64,000 nucleotides of DNA from assembly GCF_026914185.1 (NCBI RefSeq), contig NC_070558.1:868001-932000 (forward strand), given 5' to 3'. The stretch is from Puccinia triticina. Taxonomy: Eukaryota > Basidiomycota > Pucciniomycetes > Pucciniales > Pucciniaceae. The notes under the pieces were generated by a model. The model was not told the origin of the DNA and did not search any database. It was given only the letters and a program-made list of their open reading frames with translations. Below are positions 36,401 to 46,630 of the stretch, piece by piece; within the stretch, counting starts at the first letter, position 1, and every line of letters begins with the position of its first letter. A program made the position numbers and the translations under genes.

Positions 36401-39055
36401 AAGAGATATGCAAGGATCAAGACAATCAACTCGACCTTCTCCAGGCAACACCTGATGCCGAAATTCCAACTACACTAAGAAGTGCGCTTTGGTCACCGGC
36501 GGGCGCTGAATGGAAGAAGGCATGCTTAGCCGAATGGGACCAGCTCACGGACATCAACACTTTCGACATCCTGGATAAAGAGGACAAGCATTCCATTGGA
36601 ACGCGGTTTGTCTTCGATATCAAACAAAATGCGGACAACTCAATCAGCAAACTGAAGGCTTGCTTTGTTGTAAGGGGTTTCAAACAACGTCTCGGAAAGG
36701 ACGTCCGGTCCACCTTTGCTCCAACCGCTTCACTCTCAACTCTCCAAATTCTCTTGACCTTAGCAATAAGGACTAATTGGCTCATAAATTCTTTCAATAT
36801 CACTGGCGCTTTCGTACACAGTCCGATTGAGGAAACAATCTACGTGGATCCGCCTGTAGAATTATTTCCACACCTTGAAGGAAAGGTTCTCAAACTCAAA
36901 AAGGCCTTGTACGGTACTCGACAAGCCAGCCGATGCTGGTGGAAACACTTCAAGAGTCTGCTACATGGATGGGGGTTTGAGTGTGATGAAGTAGAGGAGT
37001 GCTTATATAGGTACAAAAAAGGAAACTCAATCATCATTGTATGGATACACGTGGATGACGGGATTGTTTTTGGGAACACCAAGCAAGACATTGAATTGCT
37101 TCAACAGAACATGGACAAAAGCCTCAGACTCAAATGGGATACGAGACCCGACAAACTTGTGGGTATTAGAATCAAATACAAAGATGACACAATCTGCCTC
37201 AGCCAACATACGCTTATCAATCAACTTGTGGACAAATACAAACGCAAAGTGAACCCAAATTTAATCACAACTCATACTCCACTGACAGGTGATAATCTAT
37301 CGACATCGTGGGGTGAACTGGTGTCGGCAACACTCTATCAGTCCCTGATCGGGTCAATAAATTATTTGGCCTTAGGCACTTGACCTGATTTAAGCTTCGC
37401 GGTAAACTACCTTGCGAGATTCAGCACAAATCCAAATGAATCGCACTGAGCTGCACTATCCCATCTAGTTCAATACATCTACACGACACAATCTAAAAGA
37501 CTGGCATTATCGGTGTGGTATGCTTTATGGTTACCCATCTAGCCCATTTCAAAAATTCCTTTTTTTCTCATATGTACCCTCTCAAATCAACCAATACGGC
37601 AACACCACTGGATTCTACGGCCAAAACTACACAGCACACCATGGACAACACACCTTACACCTCTGGATCAGAAGACACAACCCCTTCAAGACACCATCAG
37701 CCAGTTTCACACACACAAACACCGTACTCAGGTCATGTAATCCGTTACATGAACCACACTTACCCAGGACATGTAATCCGTTACCTGGACCACACTGACA
37801 GCTTGTCTAAACCTTTACATATACTTTACCGCATCAGCTGCACTCATTTCATTGTGCTATGCACATGTCATGCAGTGTCATGCAGTGTTATGCACACTTG
37901 ATGCAGGCTTATGCAGTCTTATGCAGGTGCATGCAGACTAGTGTAATAGGGGCTGCAGTCTGACAGTTGACAGATGACATCATGCAGGTGTCAAGATAGC
38001 AAAAACCCCTCATGCAGCTTGCAGATGACATCAGTTGACAGGCCAGGTCAGCTAAAATATCTCACCTCCTATTTCTCACTAGCTGAATTCCCTCATATGA
38101 CATCATGACCTCATGTGACCTGTCAACCACCAGCCAAAATACCTCATTGTAATCTTCAGGGCAGCTAAAACCCCTCATTCTCTTGTTCCCCTGGAGCTAA
38201 AATGTCTCACTCTTTTCTATTTAAGGAGGCTCTCCTCCCCCCAGTTGTAATTTCTCTCAGCAAACTACTTGCACTCAGCTTACCCCATAACAGTACAATA
38301 CTTGCTCACTCTACAGTATTAGCCCACTCTATATTGTGGTTTACACCCTTACATACAAATTACAACCTCATTACAACACTTACACATCAGCTACATCACC
38401 ATAACCCTTAAGCCACCTGCTCAAAGTAGGCTATCTTTTGATACACCTCCACTATCACTACATAAACCTTCCAATCGTAGATTGGGGGGGCTTGTTTTAG
38501 TGTCTAGTGACCCAGGAAAGGCAGAGGTAACCTCATTCATCCCTTTCTGCACTCAGAAAAAGGTTCTCAGGAACACTTTTGAGCTTTACATCGGCAACGG
38601 GCAATGAGATGGTAACCTGGGTGGATGCAAATTGGGGAGGCGAGTTTCAACGTTCAACATCCGGTTTCATAATCACACTCTTTGGATCGCCTGTTGCTTG
38701 GGGATCACGACGACAAAAGGTGGTGGCAACCTTGACTTGTGCGGCGGAATTCATATCTCTTGGACAATCGGTCGATTTCCTTCTTTTCCTTTTACCTATC
38801 ATCAAATCACTCAACGTGAATCCTAAGATGTCAATCAAATGTGACAACAGAGCGGCAGTATTAATTTCGGACGACAACGCATCGAAAGGCCAAATGAAGA
38901 GTCTCAAACGCAACTTCTTCTTTGTTAACGACGCGGTCCGGGAACATCAAATCGACCTCAATTGGGTTTCAACCGACTCCAACATAGCCGATTTCATGAC
39001 CAAACCCGTCAAGGCGACAATCCACTCAATTTCCATGAAGAAACTGTTCCCTTAA
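33442..39055 (+). pseudogene. Copia Gag-Pol polyprotein, interrupted
   Basis: One frame runs from about 33442 to 37513 and resumes after the inserted LTR to 39055. In order: Gag; zinc knuckle CSYCGVQGHWRSSC (about 34834); protease DSGATHH (35063); GAG-pre-integrase with HCQLGH and CKTCKH; integrase core with RADNAKEY and YTPEQNGEAERLNQ; reverse transcriptase with ITGAFVHSPIEE, KALYGTRQA and the catalytic HVDDG; RNase H from WVDANWGG with ADFMTKP near the end. In-frame stops occur at 33751, 33790, 34588, 37381 and 37447; all are TGA. With these and the LTR insertion this copy cannot make the full polyprotein. Confidence 0.92.
37514..38590 (+). repeat. Solo LTR A (GAGCTTTACA family), TSD TCGG
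   Basis: A 1,077-bp insertion with TGTGGTATGC at the left and GAGCTTTACA at the right, flanked by TCGG on both sides (37510-37513 and 38591-38594). Removing it with one TCGG restores the copia reading frame across RNase H. Sisters at 42247-43340 and 44286-45380 share the ends and the block gggcttgttttagtgtctag. No internal region, so a solo LTR. Confidence 0.85.
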
Positions 39056-39175
39056 ACCTTCTGATCTATCTCTCTCAGTCTTGTTATTTTCCTCATTTCT
39101 CACATTTCCCCCGTTTTTTTCTCAATTTTTTCTTCAAACAATATTGTATTTAGAGGTGTGGAGTTTGAGGGGGGG

Positions 39176-39275
39176 TGTTGTGGTGTGGGGTGTGCAAACT
39201 CCACATTTGGAGTGTGGAGGTATCAAGAGTTGGGTGAGGAGGAGAAATGAAGACTAAGCATCGATAGCGTCAACA
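39176..39275 (+). repeat. Copia 3' LTR
   Basis: 100-bp LTR preceded by the polypurine tract and followed by target duplication CCTTT. One difference from the 5' LTR. Confidence 0.95.
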
Positions 39276-39280
39276 CCTTT

Positions 39281-39430
39281 CAAAGAGCTTCTGTAACCTC
39301 TTTGGCCAGAAGGAATCCCTTCCAGTCAAAGGGGTTCTGTAGCCTCTTCAACTGGAAGGAATCTCTCTGGCCAAAGAGGTTACAGGAACTCTTTGACTGG
39401 AATGAATGCCTTCCCAGTCCTTCTGGTTGT
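39281..39430 (+). repeat. Hairpin minisatellite, right part
   Basis: Continuation of the array at 32985-33281 with more diverged units (ggccagaaggaatcccttcc and similar). It is followed by ggtacc palindromes up to 39599. Confidence 0.75.
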
Positions 39431-39599
39431 TGTGGCAGCCTCCACATGCCCAAAAAAAAGCGGGTACCTGCTCTATTTCTCCCAGCAACCCAGCATCCGC
39501 ACCCAAACACGCACAGGCTGGCGGGTACCTGCCAACCCTGGGTGGGTACCCACCAGCAGATAGCAGGTACCTGCAACGGGTTTGTTGGGGCCATCTCTA

Positions 39600-40006
39600 G
39601 CTAAAATCCCTCAAACCCCTGTTCAGGCCAGCTAAAATAACTCAACCAGGAGCCCCCTTGTAGCTAAAATACCTCACATTAAGGAGCTCTCCCCTCCCCC
39701 CAGTTGTCAGCTCCCCAGCTCAGTACTCACCAGTTATTTACATACCACCTTCACCCTTACCATCACCACCATACATCACTATAACACTTATATTTGAAAA
39801 TGGCCACTGAAATCACTCTCAACTCTCACATACCTGTCATAAAACAACTTCATCTGGAGCTAGACCAGACCTATCAGTTGATTAAAAGTTACCAAGCTTA
39901 CCTTGGTGGGTCTTGTTATCTGATAGCAGAAGGGCAGAGTTTTCACCTCCATCATCTCCTTCACCATTCAGCAAAAGGGGTTTCACAACCATTTTTGAGT
40001 CTTACA
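39600..40006 (+). repeat. Partial LTR (GAGTCTTACA family)
   Basis: Carries gctaaaat words, a TATA-like region with gagctctcccctccc, the ttggtgggtcttg block and a GAGTCTTACA end at 40006. The left part is missing, cut at the TAGAGATGG end of the composite element. Confidence 0.55.
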
Positions 40007-40550
40007 CAGCAAGAAATAGTCATAAGAGAAACATAGTCATAAGAGAAACATAGCCACAAGAAAACCACAAGCAAACCCTCCACAATCACAATCCACACAG
40101 AAATGAGTGATAAACCGTAAATATAATAAAAGTAGGAGTCCGTAGAATATATCATAATTCATAGATTGCTTATGAAAGAACCCCCCCCCCCCTATATAGA
40201 AAGATCTCCACTGCTTTGCCGTTGTGGTACACCACAGAGCGCGGTTGACACAGCAACGACGAAATGAATTGCGCCGGCGCCCCCCCCCCCAATGCCACCA
40301 ATTTGCTTTGGTGGCCAAAGTGATGTCTCTACGCGGGAAGCAACCGGCGCTGCCGTTGGCATTTCCTTGACGGAGGACCTGCATCAAGGTTTGCCGTTGG
40401 CATTTCATTGACGGAGGCCCTGCGTGATGAAAGTGCATTGGCACATCCTTGACGCAAGCCCAGCGCAACACAAAATGCATTGCGCCGGGCTTGCACAACG
40501 CAATGCCTGCGTACTATTTGCACTCGCTTGGCTGGTGCAAAAAGTGTCTC
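40007..40550. other. Intergenic with short GC-rich duplications
   Basis: Poly-C tracts near 40180 and 40282. The word tgccgttggcatttc is repeated at 40353 and 40393, with tgacggagg words after each copy. No gene was recognised. Confidence 0.4.
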
Positions 40551-40620
40551 AAGCTTGGGCTTGAACCCAGAGCTCAGATGCCATGTGGTCCAGCAACCAG
40601 GGTCGTACTGCCACCGCTAG
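40551..40620 (-). ncRNA. tRNA-like / SINE head
   Basis: On the minus strand CTAGCGGTGGCAGTAC resembles an A box and GGGTTCAAGCCC, about 50 nt later, a B box. The second CACTA MITE sits immediately 5' of the A box, as at 23399. Confidence 0.4.
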
Positions 40621-40776
40621 CACTATGGGGAAATAGGTGCTGTTGCTGCCCGCAGCGTCACCTGACGTTGCATTTGGGGTCGCGGCCGCAGTGACTGAGC
40701 CTACTTGCACAGTCACACGGGCTTGCAACAACAGGGTGATGCTGCATCCCGCAGCGACAGCTACATGCCTGTAGTG
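40621..40776. mobile_element. CACTA-type MITE, 156 bp, TSD TAG
   Basis: Same length and sequence type as 23399-23554. Starts CACTATGGGGAAATAGGTG and ends with the inverse of CACTACAGGCATGTAG. Flanked by TAG at 40618-40620 and 40777-40779. Confidence 0.75.
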
Positions 40777-41636
40777 TAGACTAAAGACCTTCTTGTTAGG
40801 TCACCAATTGTGCTAAACTAACCCCCACATTTTCTTGTTCAGTATTCCTGCTGACAACCGTTTTTCAACATGTTCTCTTTTTTTTTTTTTGAAAAATGGA
40901 ACTCTCATTACCTTTCTCCTAAAGCAAAAGCATATATAGGACCCTCACTCAAAAAAAAAAAAAAAAACCAATCCAATGATTACTTGCCAACCCGGACAGC
41001 AAGCCAATCATGACCAATGCTCAACGCGGGCCCAACCAGCCAACGGCGTTGGCTTGCTGCTGCTGGCAAGCCTCCATTGGCTGGTTCGCCGTGTCAGACG
41101 CTCTTCTGACACTCAGTCAGGCCAACGGGGCCGTCAACTTGGCCCAACCCAGCCGTACCGTTGGCCTGCTCAGCAGGGCTGAAAGGGGTTGGCTGGGTAA
41201 AGCCAATGCAGTAACTTTACCCCTCTTTCATGCCAGCGCAATGCACCATTGATGCTGGCTTGACAGCTGGGTTGGAGGGGTCACACCAATGTCAATCTGA
41301 CCCATCCCCGGCGTTGACCTGCCTCCGCAGTCAAGTTTGCGGCAGGCAGGTCAAATCTGACATTCCCTTGACCCCACAGGCGCGCCAACGCAACTTGAAG
41401 TTGAGAATCAAGCGGTGGTGTATGCAAAATGGGAAAGAAATCAAAAGTGTTTTTCTCATATGTATATTTTTACTCAAAGAAGGCCTCATGGTAAATCCAA
41501 ACAGACCCAAGAAATGGAATCTACGGCCAAAGTACCCCCTATTCCCCACTGGAAGTGTAACCAGAGCCCCACTACACTGCAAGTTAGCCCTTTGGACAAC
41601 CTTTAGCATCCCATCAAACCACCTGTGGCACTATAA
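40777..41636. other. Palindrome-rich non-coding block
   Basis: At 40985-41345 the sequence is dense in ttggc/gccaa words and short palindromes such as ccaacggcgttgg. No frame resembles a protein family. Probably the interior of a non-autonomous element. Confidence 0.35.
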
Positions 41637-41767
41637 TTCTTTGGCTCTTAGCCAAAGAAAAATGTGCATTTTTCTTTGGCTAAAAGCCAAAGGGGCGCTA
41701 GAGCTGGCCGGGCTGGCGGAGCTGAGTTCATAGGAACCTAGCCACAAAACCTGGGCAGCGCAATCAA

Positions 41768-41837
41768 TGGTTGTTAGCCTAGTGGTTTGCAGAACCTCCT
41801 TACAGAAAGGTTGCTGGTTCAATTCCCACTGCCCCCA
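41768..41837 (+). ncRNA. tRNA-like / SINE head
   Basis: TTAGCCTAGTGGTTTGC resembles an A box and GGTTCAATTCCC a B box, at tRNA-like spacing of about 40 nt. The TTAGGG-like patch and an A-rich tract follow. No matching acceptor stem, so probably SINE-derived. Confidence 0.45.
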
Positions 41838-41846
41838 TGCCCCATT

Positions 41847-41903
41847 TGGGGGTTAGGGGGCGGGTTTTTGGGGGTTGGGTTAGGGGTTAGGGCTTCTTTT
41901 TTA
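41847..41903 (+). repeat. Degenerate telomere-like TTAGGG patch
   Basis: Contains ggggttagggggcgggttt, gggttgggttaggggttaggg and similar over about 55 bp. Interrupted, so not a functional telomere array. Confidence 0.5.
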
Positions 41904-42246
41904 AAAAAAAAACTTGGCAAGGTGTACAGTACACTGTATTGGATATGTATTGTATGTATCGGATACATATTGGGTACGTATTGGTATGTGTTGGTACGTA
42001 TCGGATACGTATTGGTCTTTATTGGTAAGTAGCGGATATGTATTGGTATGTTCCAGCGCCAGCCAGCGCGCCAGCTGCAGTGGAGCTGGCCCGGCCATCT
42101 CTGCTGTCCTTTGGCTTTTAGCCAAAGAAAAATTCATTATTTTCTTTGGCTAATAGCCGAAGGAAAAAAGGGACAAAACTCCATCAAACCCCTGTCACAC
42201 ATCTCAACTCACCTTTCCCTCACTATACACATACACACCCATACGT

Positions 42247-43340
42247 TGTAAAGCTCAAAAGTGTTCCTGAGAACCTTTTGCTGAGTGCGGAAAGGGATGT
42301 ATGAGGAAACCTCTGCCTTTCCTGGTTCACTAGACACTAAAACAAGCCCACCAATCTCAGATTGGCAGGTTTAATGTAGTGATAGTGGAGTGTTATCAAA
42401 AGATAACTGTTGTTATAAAGTGGGTGCAATGAAGTTGCTAAAATGTGTTATGAGTGAGGAGTCTGGACTTCAACCAGATGATAGTTGGTCAAAGAGGACC
42501 CCTCAGAGGTTTGTGTTATGTAATGTGAGTGTTGTGTAGAGTTGCTATTTTGTGTGTAAGTGTTTTTTAATGTGTGTAAAACCAAAATATAGGGTGACTA
42601 ATATATTGAGGAGTGAGCAGTTGTGTACTTTGTTATAGGGGAAACTGAGTGCAGGTAGTCTGCTGGGGGAAAGTTACAACAGGGGAGGAGAGCCTCCTTT
42701 TATAGACAACAGTGAGGGATTTTAGCTCCAGAGGAGCTCCACATGAGAGATTTTAGCTAGATACATGAGGGTTTTTGGCTAGTACATATGTTGCATGGGT
42801 GAATGTGATTGGTCAGGACTGTACAGGTGATTATGGGTTATGACATGCAGGTTGAATCAGGAGGTTTGATTGGTCAGGACTGTATGTTAGTGTAGTCATG
42901 CTGTAACCAGGTCACCTGCTGTTGTTATGCAACAAAAATCCACTAGCGCATGCAGCTATCACATGCAGCTAGCACCTGCATGAGTGCCTGCATGTGTACA
43001 CTGTATGTATGTAAGTGATGATGCAGCTATGTGTAAATATTTATGTAGCTATGTATGTAACCGTGTGTGTAAATAAGTGTTGTAAATGTGGATTGTGTAA
43101 CTGTTTGAGGTTGTAAGGGGTATTGTGAGTGTGTAAGAGTATGTAACTCCTGAGTGAGTGCCCTTATGAGTGTTCTGTAAGGCAGGACTAGGGGTGAATT
43201 TGTCCCTAGAAACTGAATCTTGAGGGATATTAAGTGATTGATAAGAGGAAAAGGGAGATTAAGAGTGAAAATAATAGAAATAAGAAAGAAAAGCAGAAAA
43301 TTTTGATTTTGGCATATGGGATACCATAAAGCATACCACA
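42247..43340 (-). repeat. Solo LTR B, TSD ACGT
   Basis: On the minus strand it runs TGTGGTATGC...GAGCTTTACA (1,094 bp). It is flanked by ACGT at 42243-42246 and 43341-43344. It contains a tataaaaggaggctctcctcc core-promoter-like word near 42690 (minus). Same family as 37514-38590 and 44286-45380. Confidence 0.85.
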
Positions 43341-43399
43341 ACGTCCCCCGCTCCACTCTAGCTCCACTGCATATATTAGTTTGTATTTGTTTGCCATCC

Positions 43400-43901
43400 A
43401 CATTACATCATGTAGCACTGCCCCTGCAGGTTGTGCCCCACAACCTCATTGTTCCCCACCTCATTTATGCACCTCCTTGCATAAATTAAGCACAGCCTCA
43501 CTCATGCACGCACCCCTTGCATAAGTTGTACACAGCCACTCCTGTATTTTCACAGCCCCCCTGGAGCAAAAATCCCTCACATTTTTCTATATGAGCAGCT
43601 CTCTCAACCCCCATCTTTGTTCCCCAGTCTATTACTCATCAGTGATTTACTCACCACCTGTACTCACAACACTTACAACTTACTACTACACTCACAACAA
43701 CCCTTATATATCAATAACAACTCTTGTATTGTATATCAAACAAACTCATCTTGAGCATCCACTCCTATCACCTTATTAAAACTTGCCAAGCGGAGCTTGG
43801 TGGGTCTTGCAGCTGGTAGTATAGAAGGGCAGAGCTTGCAACTCCTTCATCCCCTTCTCCATTCAGCAAAAGGGGTTTCACAACCACTTTTGAGTCTTAC
43901 A
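43400..43901 (+). repeat. LTR copy (GAGTCTTACA family)
   Basis: Ends CTTTTGAGTCTTACA at 43901. Shares the ttggtgggtcttgcag and gaagggcagagc blocks with 39600-40006 and 32276-32930. The left boundary is not defined. Confidence 0.5.
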
Positions 43902-44285
43902 CCGTAGATAATAAACTGAGAGAGAACTCCGTGGCGTGTCATAAACCCTATAGAAACAGAAATATCAAATAGGAACCCACCTCCAATCCCACACACGCCG
44001 CCTGCCTCTGCTCCCCCTCTGTCATCTGAGCCTCTGAGGATTGTGGTAGACAGCCGCCAGACCTCTGATCATCCACCATCCACGCCCCTATCTAGCCTCT
44101 GGTGTTGGGATCCCACTCACTGTCTCCGCCCCAGCTACGTCTGCTGACATAGCCCGCTTTGGCTGTGACGTCTTCCCCCAATCACCACACCGCTCGAGAT
44201 AGTCCGCGCTGGACTTCCTGGACTCAGCAAGTCTGCTCCTCTCCGCCGCCTTCAACCGCACGCTCCGCGCCTAGTGTGTACGTGC
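43902..44285. other. GC-rich non-coding stretch, part of a tandem repeat
   Basis: No gene recognised. Its last 40 bp (cgcacgctccgcgcctagtg) resemble the unit ends at about 45515 and 45680, so it belongs to the repeat split by solo LTR C. Confidence 0.4.
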
Positions 44286-45380
44286 TGTGGTATGCTTTAT
44301 GGTATCCCATATACCAAAATCAAAAAATTTCTGCTTTTCTTTCTTATTTCTATTAGTTTCACTCTTAATCTCCCTTTTCCTCTTATAAATCACTTAATGC
44401 TCCACAAGATTCAGCTTCTAGGGACAAATTCACCCCAAGTCTTGCCTTACAGAACACTCATAAGGGCACTCACTCAGAAGTTACATACTCTTATACACTC
44501 ACAACACCCTTTACAATCTCAAACAGTTACACAAACCACGGTTTACAAGACTTGTCTACACACACAGTTACATACAGAGCTACATAAATATTTACATACA
44601 GCTGCATCATCACTTACATACATACAGTGTACACATGCAGGCACTCATGCAGGTGCTGGCTGCGTGTGATAGCTGCATGTGATATCTGCATGCAATAGCT
44701 GCATCTGCTAGTGGATTTTTGTTGCATGACAACAGCAGGTGACCTGGTTACAGCATGACTACACTAACATCCTGTCCTGACCAATCACACCCCCTGATTC
44801 AGCCTGCAGATCACAACCCATAATCACATGTACAGTCCTGACCAATCACATTTACCCATTCAGTATATGTACTAGCCAAAAACCCACATGTACTTAGCTA
44901 AAATATCTCATGTGGAGCTCCTCTGGAGCTAAAATCCCCCACTGTTGTCTATAAAAGGAGGCTCTCCTCCCCTGTTGTAAATTTCCCCCAGCAGACTACC
45001 TGCACTCAGTTTCCCCTATGACAAAGTACACAACTGCTCACTCCGCAATATAGTCACTCTATATTTTGGTTTTACACACATTACAAACACTTACACATGA
45101 AATAACAACTCTACACAACACTTAAATTACATACTCTCTGAGGGGTCCTCTTTGGCCAAATATTGCCTGGTTGAAGTCCAGACTCTTAACAACTTCATCA
45201 CACCCACTTCATAACAACAGTTATCTTTTGATAACACTCCACTATCACTACATTAAACCTGCCAATCTGAGATTGGTGGGCTTGTTTTAGTGTCTAGTGA
45301 ACCAGGAAATGCAGAGGTTTCCTCATACATCCCTTTCTGCACTCAGCGAAAGGTTCTCAGGAACACTTTTGAGCTTTACA
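44286..45380 (+). repeat. Solo LTR C, TSD GTGC
   Basis: A 1,095-bp segment from TGTGGTATGC to GAGCTTTACA, flanked by GTGC at 44282-44285 and 45381-45384. A TATA-like tataaaaggaggctctcctc lies near 44950. Third copy of the family, opposite in orientation to LTR B. Confidence 0.85.
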
Positions 45381-45384
45381 GTGC

Positions 45385-45690
45385 TCTGCCGTTTGAAGAT
45401 CCCGCCCCAGCTGCCTGCAGAGCTCTTGTGCCCCGCAGCACCGCGCGCCCAGGCACTCTGTTGGACACTTTGGCGCCCCGCGCCAGATTTGACCACCACA
45501 CCGCCTTTGTCTGCACGCCCCGTGCCTAGCATATGCGCTCTGCCTCCACAGTTAGAAGGTCCTGTGCCACCCCAGCTGCCTGCGGAGCCCTTGTTCACCG
45601 CAGCACCGCATGCCCAGAAACTCTGTTGGACACTTTGGCACCCCACACCAGATTCTACCAGCGTGTGCGGCCACCAGTGGTAATTACAAG
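45385..45690 (+). repeat. Two tandem units of about 155 bp
   Basis: Both units have ctctgcc, cccagctgcctgc, cgcagcaccgc, ctctgttggacactttggc and a tgcctag-like end. GC content is higher than nearby. Both have an open frame with a shared LLDTLAP peptide, but no family is recognised. Confidence 0.65.
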
Positions 45691-46141
45691 TCAGTTTTAC
45701 TTTGACCATAGAGTTTGTTGCAACCAACCTTTACCTCAAGTGTTGGAGTGAACTCAGTGTGGTGGTTTGTAATTCTCTTCCTGACAAAAAAAACATCAAG
45801 GTTAATCCTGGGCCCAATTTGGGCAAAAATGTCATCAAAGAGAAGGAAATATCAGACCCTCAGACTCCAGCACCTAGTTAATCTCAAGAACATTTTACCC
45901 CAGTTGGCAGTTCTCTAGAGTCAAAAATAACTTACAAGTGGGTTGGGGACCACTTCCCCAAGATCATAGGTGGTTGATTTTCTATTTCTGAATCTTAAAT
46001 TTTCTTCCTCCAGTAATCTGGTGGTCAGCTATGTGTTGATTTGTAGAGTCCAATGGCAAATAAAAGGCTAAATTTAATTACTGCCAATCTCAGTGTCAGG
46101 ACTCTGTCAAGTCCTTCACTGGATTGTCATTGAGGGGGCAC
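45691..46141. other. Intergenic, no recognised gene
   Basis: AT-rich with no recognisable family in any frame. Confidence 0.4.
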
Positions 46142-46630
46142 AAGGGGTGGGATGAACGGGTACCTGCTATCTCCTGGTGGGTACCCACCAAAAGGTGCAG
46201 ATGTGGCTGTGGATGTCTGATATTCTGGTGAAAATGGAGCAGGTACCCAGGCATTTACAGGCACAGCCGCCCACATATGTGGGTCTTTACAATTGGTCAT
46301 CAAGGGAGTCAACAGCCCTCTTGATGAATGACACAGACCAGTCATTGAGGGTACACAACCTCCTAATGACTGGCACAGACTGGTACAAAACCCTCTTGAT
46401 GACTGGCACAGACCAGTCATCAAGAGGGTACACAACTCTCTTGATGAACAGAACAACCAATCATGGAGAGTGTTTGTACACCAGCAAAACTAGTACTGGA
46501 GGACTGGCTGGGGCCAGTCATAAGTGCATTTTAAGTGGTATGTACCTGTGGAATACAAACAGGTACCCGCCAAAGAGTGTGGATGCAGGCGCAGATGTCA
46601 GGATTTGGCGCAAAAGGTCAGCGGCCCCAC
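46142..46630. mobile_element. Hairpin-array element, third locus
   Basis: Flanking ggtacc/gggtaccc palindromes (46158-46245 and 46545-46570) enclose units such as cttgatgactggcacagacc followed by agtcatcaag (about 46290-46470). Same architecture as 10237-10868 with different unit sequence. The right side is cut by the element at 46631. The outer ends are not defined. Confidence 0.5.

Larger units (their letters stand above)
33282..39275 (+). mobile_element. Ty1/copia retrotransposon, young, TSD CCTTT
   Basis: A 5,994-bp element with 100-bp LTRs (33282-33381 and 39176-39275, TG...CA) flanked by CCTTT at 33277-33281 and 39276-39280. The LTRs differ at a single site (cattgatag against catcgatag). 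The polypurine tract GAGTTTGAGGGGGGG directly precedes the 3' LTR. The single gag-pol frame is interrupted by a solo LTR (37514-38590). It inserted in a minisatellite. Confidence 0.95.
28103..39599. mobile_element. Composite nest: hairpin-array element split by three insertions
   Basis: The left end TAGAGATGGTCAC (28103) and right end (reverse complement TAGAGATGGCCCC, 39599) match each other and resemble the TAGAGAATCTGC ends of the element at 10237-10868. Taking out the hAT (28129-32170), the LTR from 32276 and the copia element (33282-39275) leaves ggtacc/cgggta palindromes plus an array of hairpin units, the same architecture as 10237-10868. I see no matching target duplication at the outer ends, so the outer boundaries are a hypothesis. 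Confidence 0.45.
41637..42176. mobile_element. Inverted-repeat element with terminal hairpins
   Basis: Each end is a hairpin of ctttggctnttagccaaag type (41639-41690 and 42108-42163). Inside are inverted gagctggccggg (left) and gagctggcccgg (right) blocks. No target duplication was verified. It contains a tRNA-like sequence and a TTAGGG-rich patch. Confidence 0.45.

Noticed and set aside
44286..45380. 5' and 3' LTR pair formed by solo LTRs B and C
   Set aside because: They are in opposite orientations and each has its own 4-bp target duplication, so they are separate insertions.
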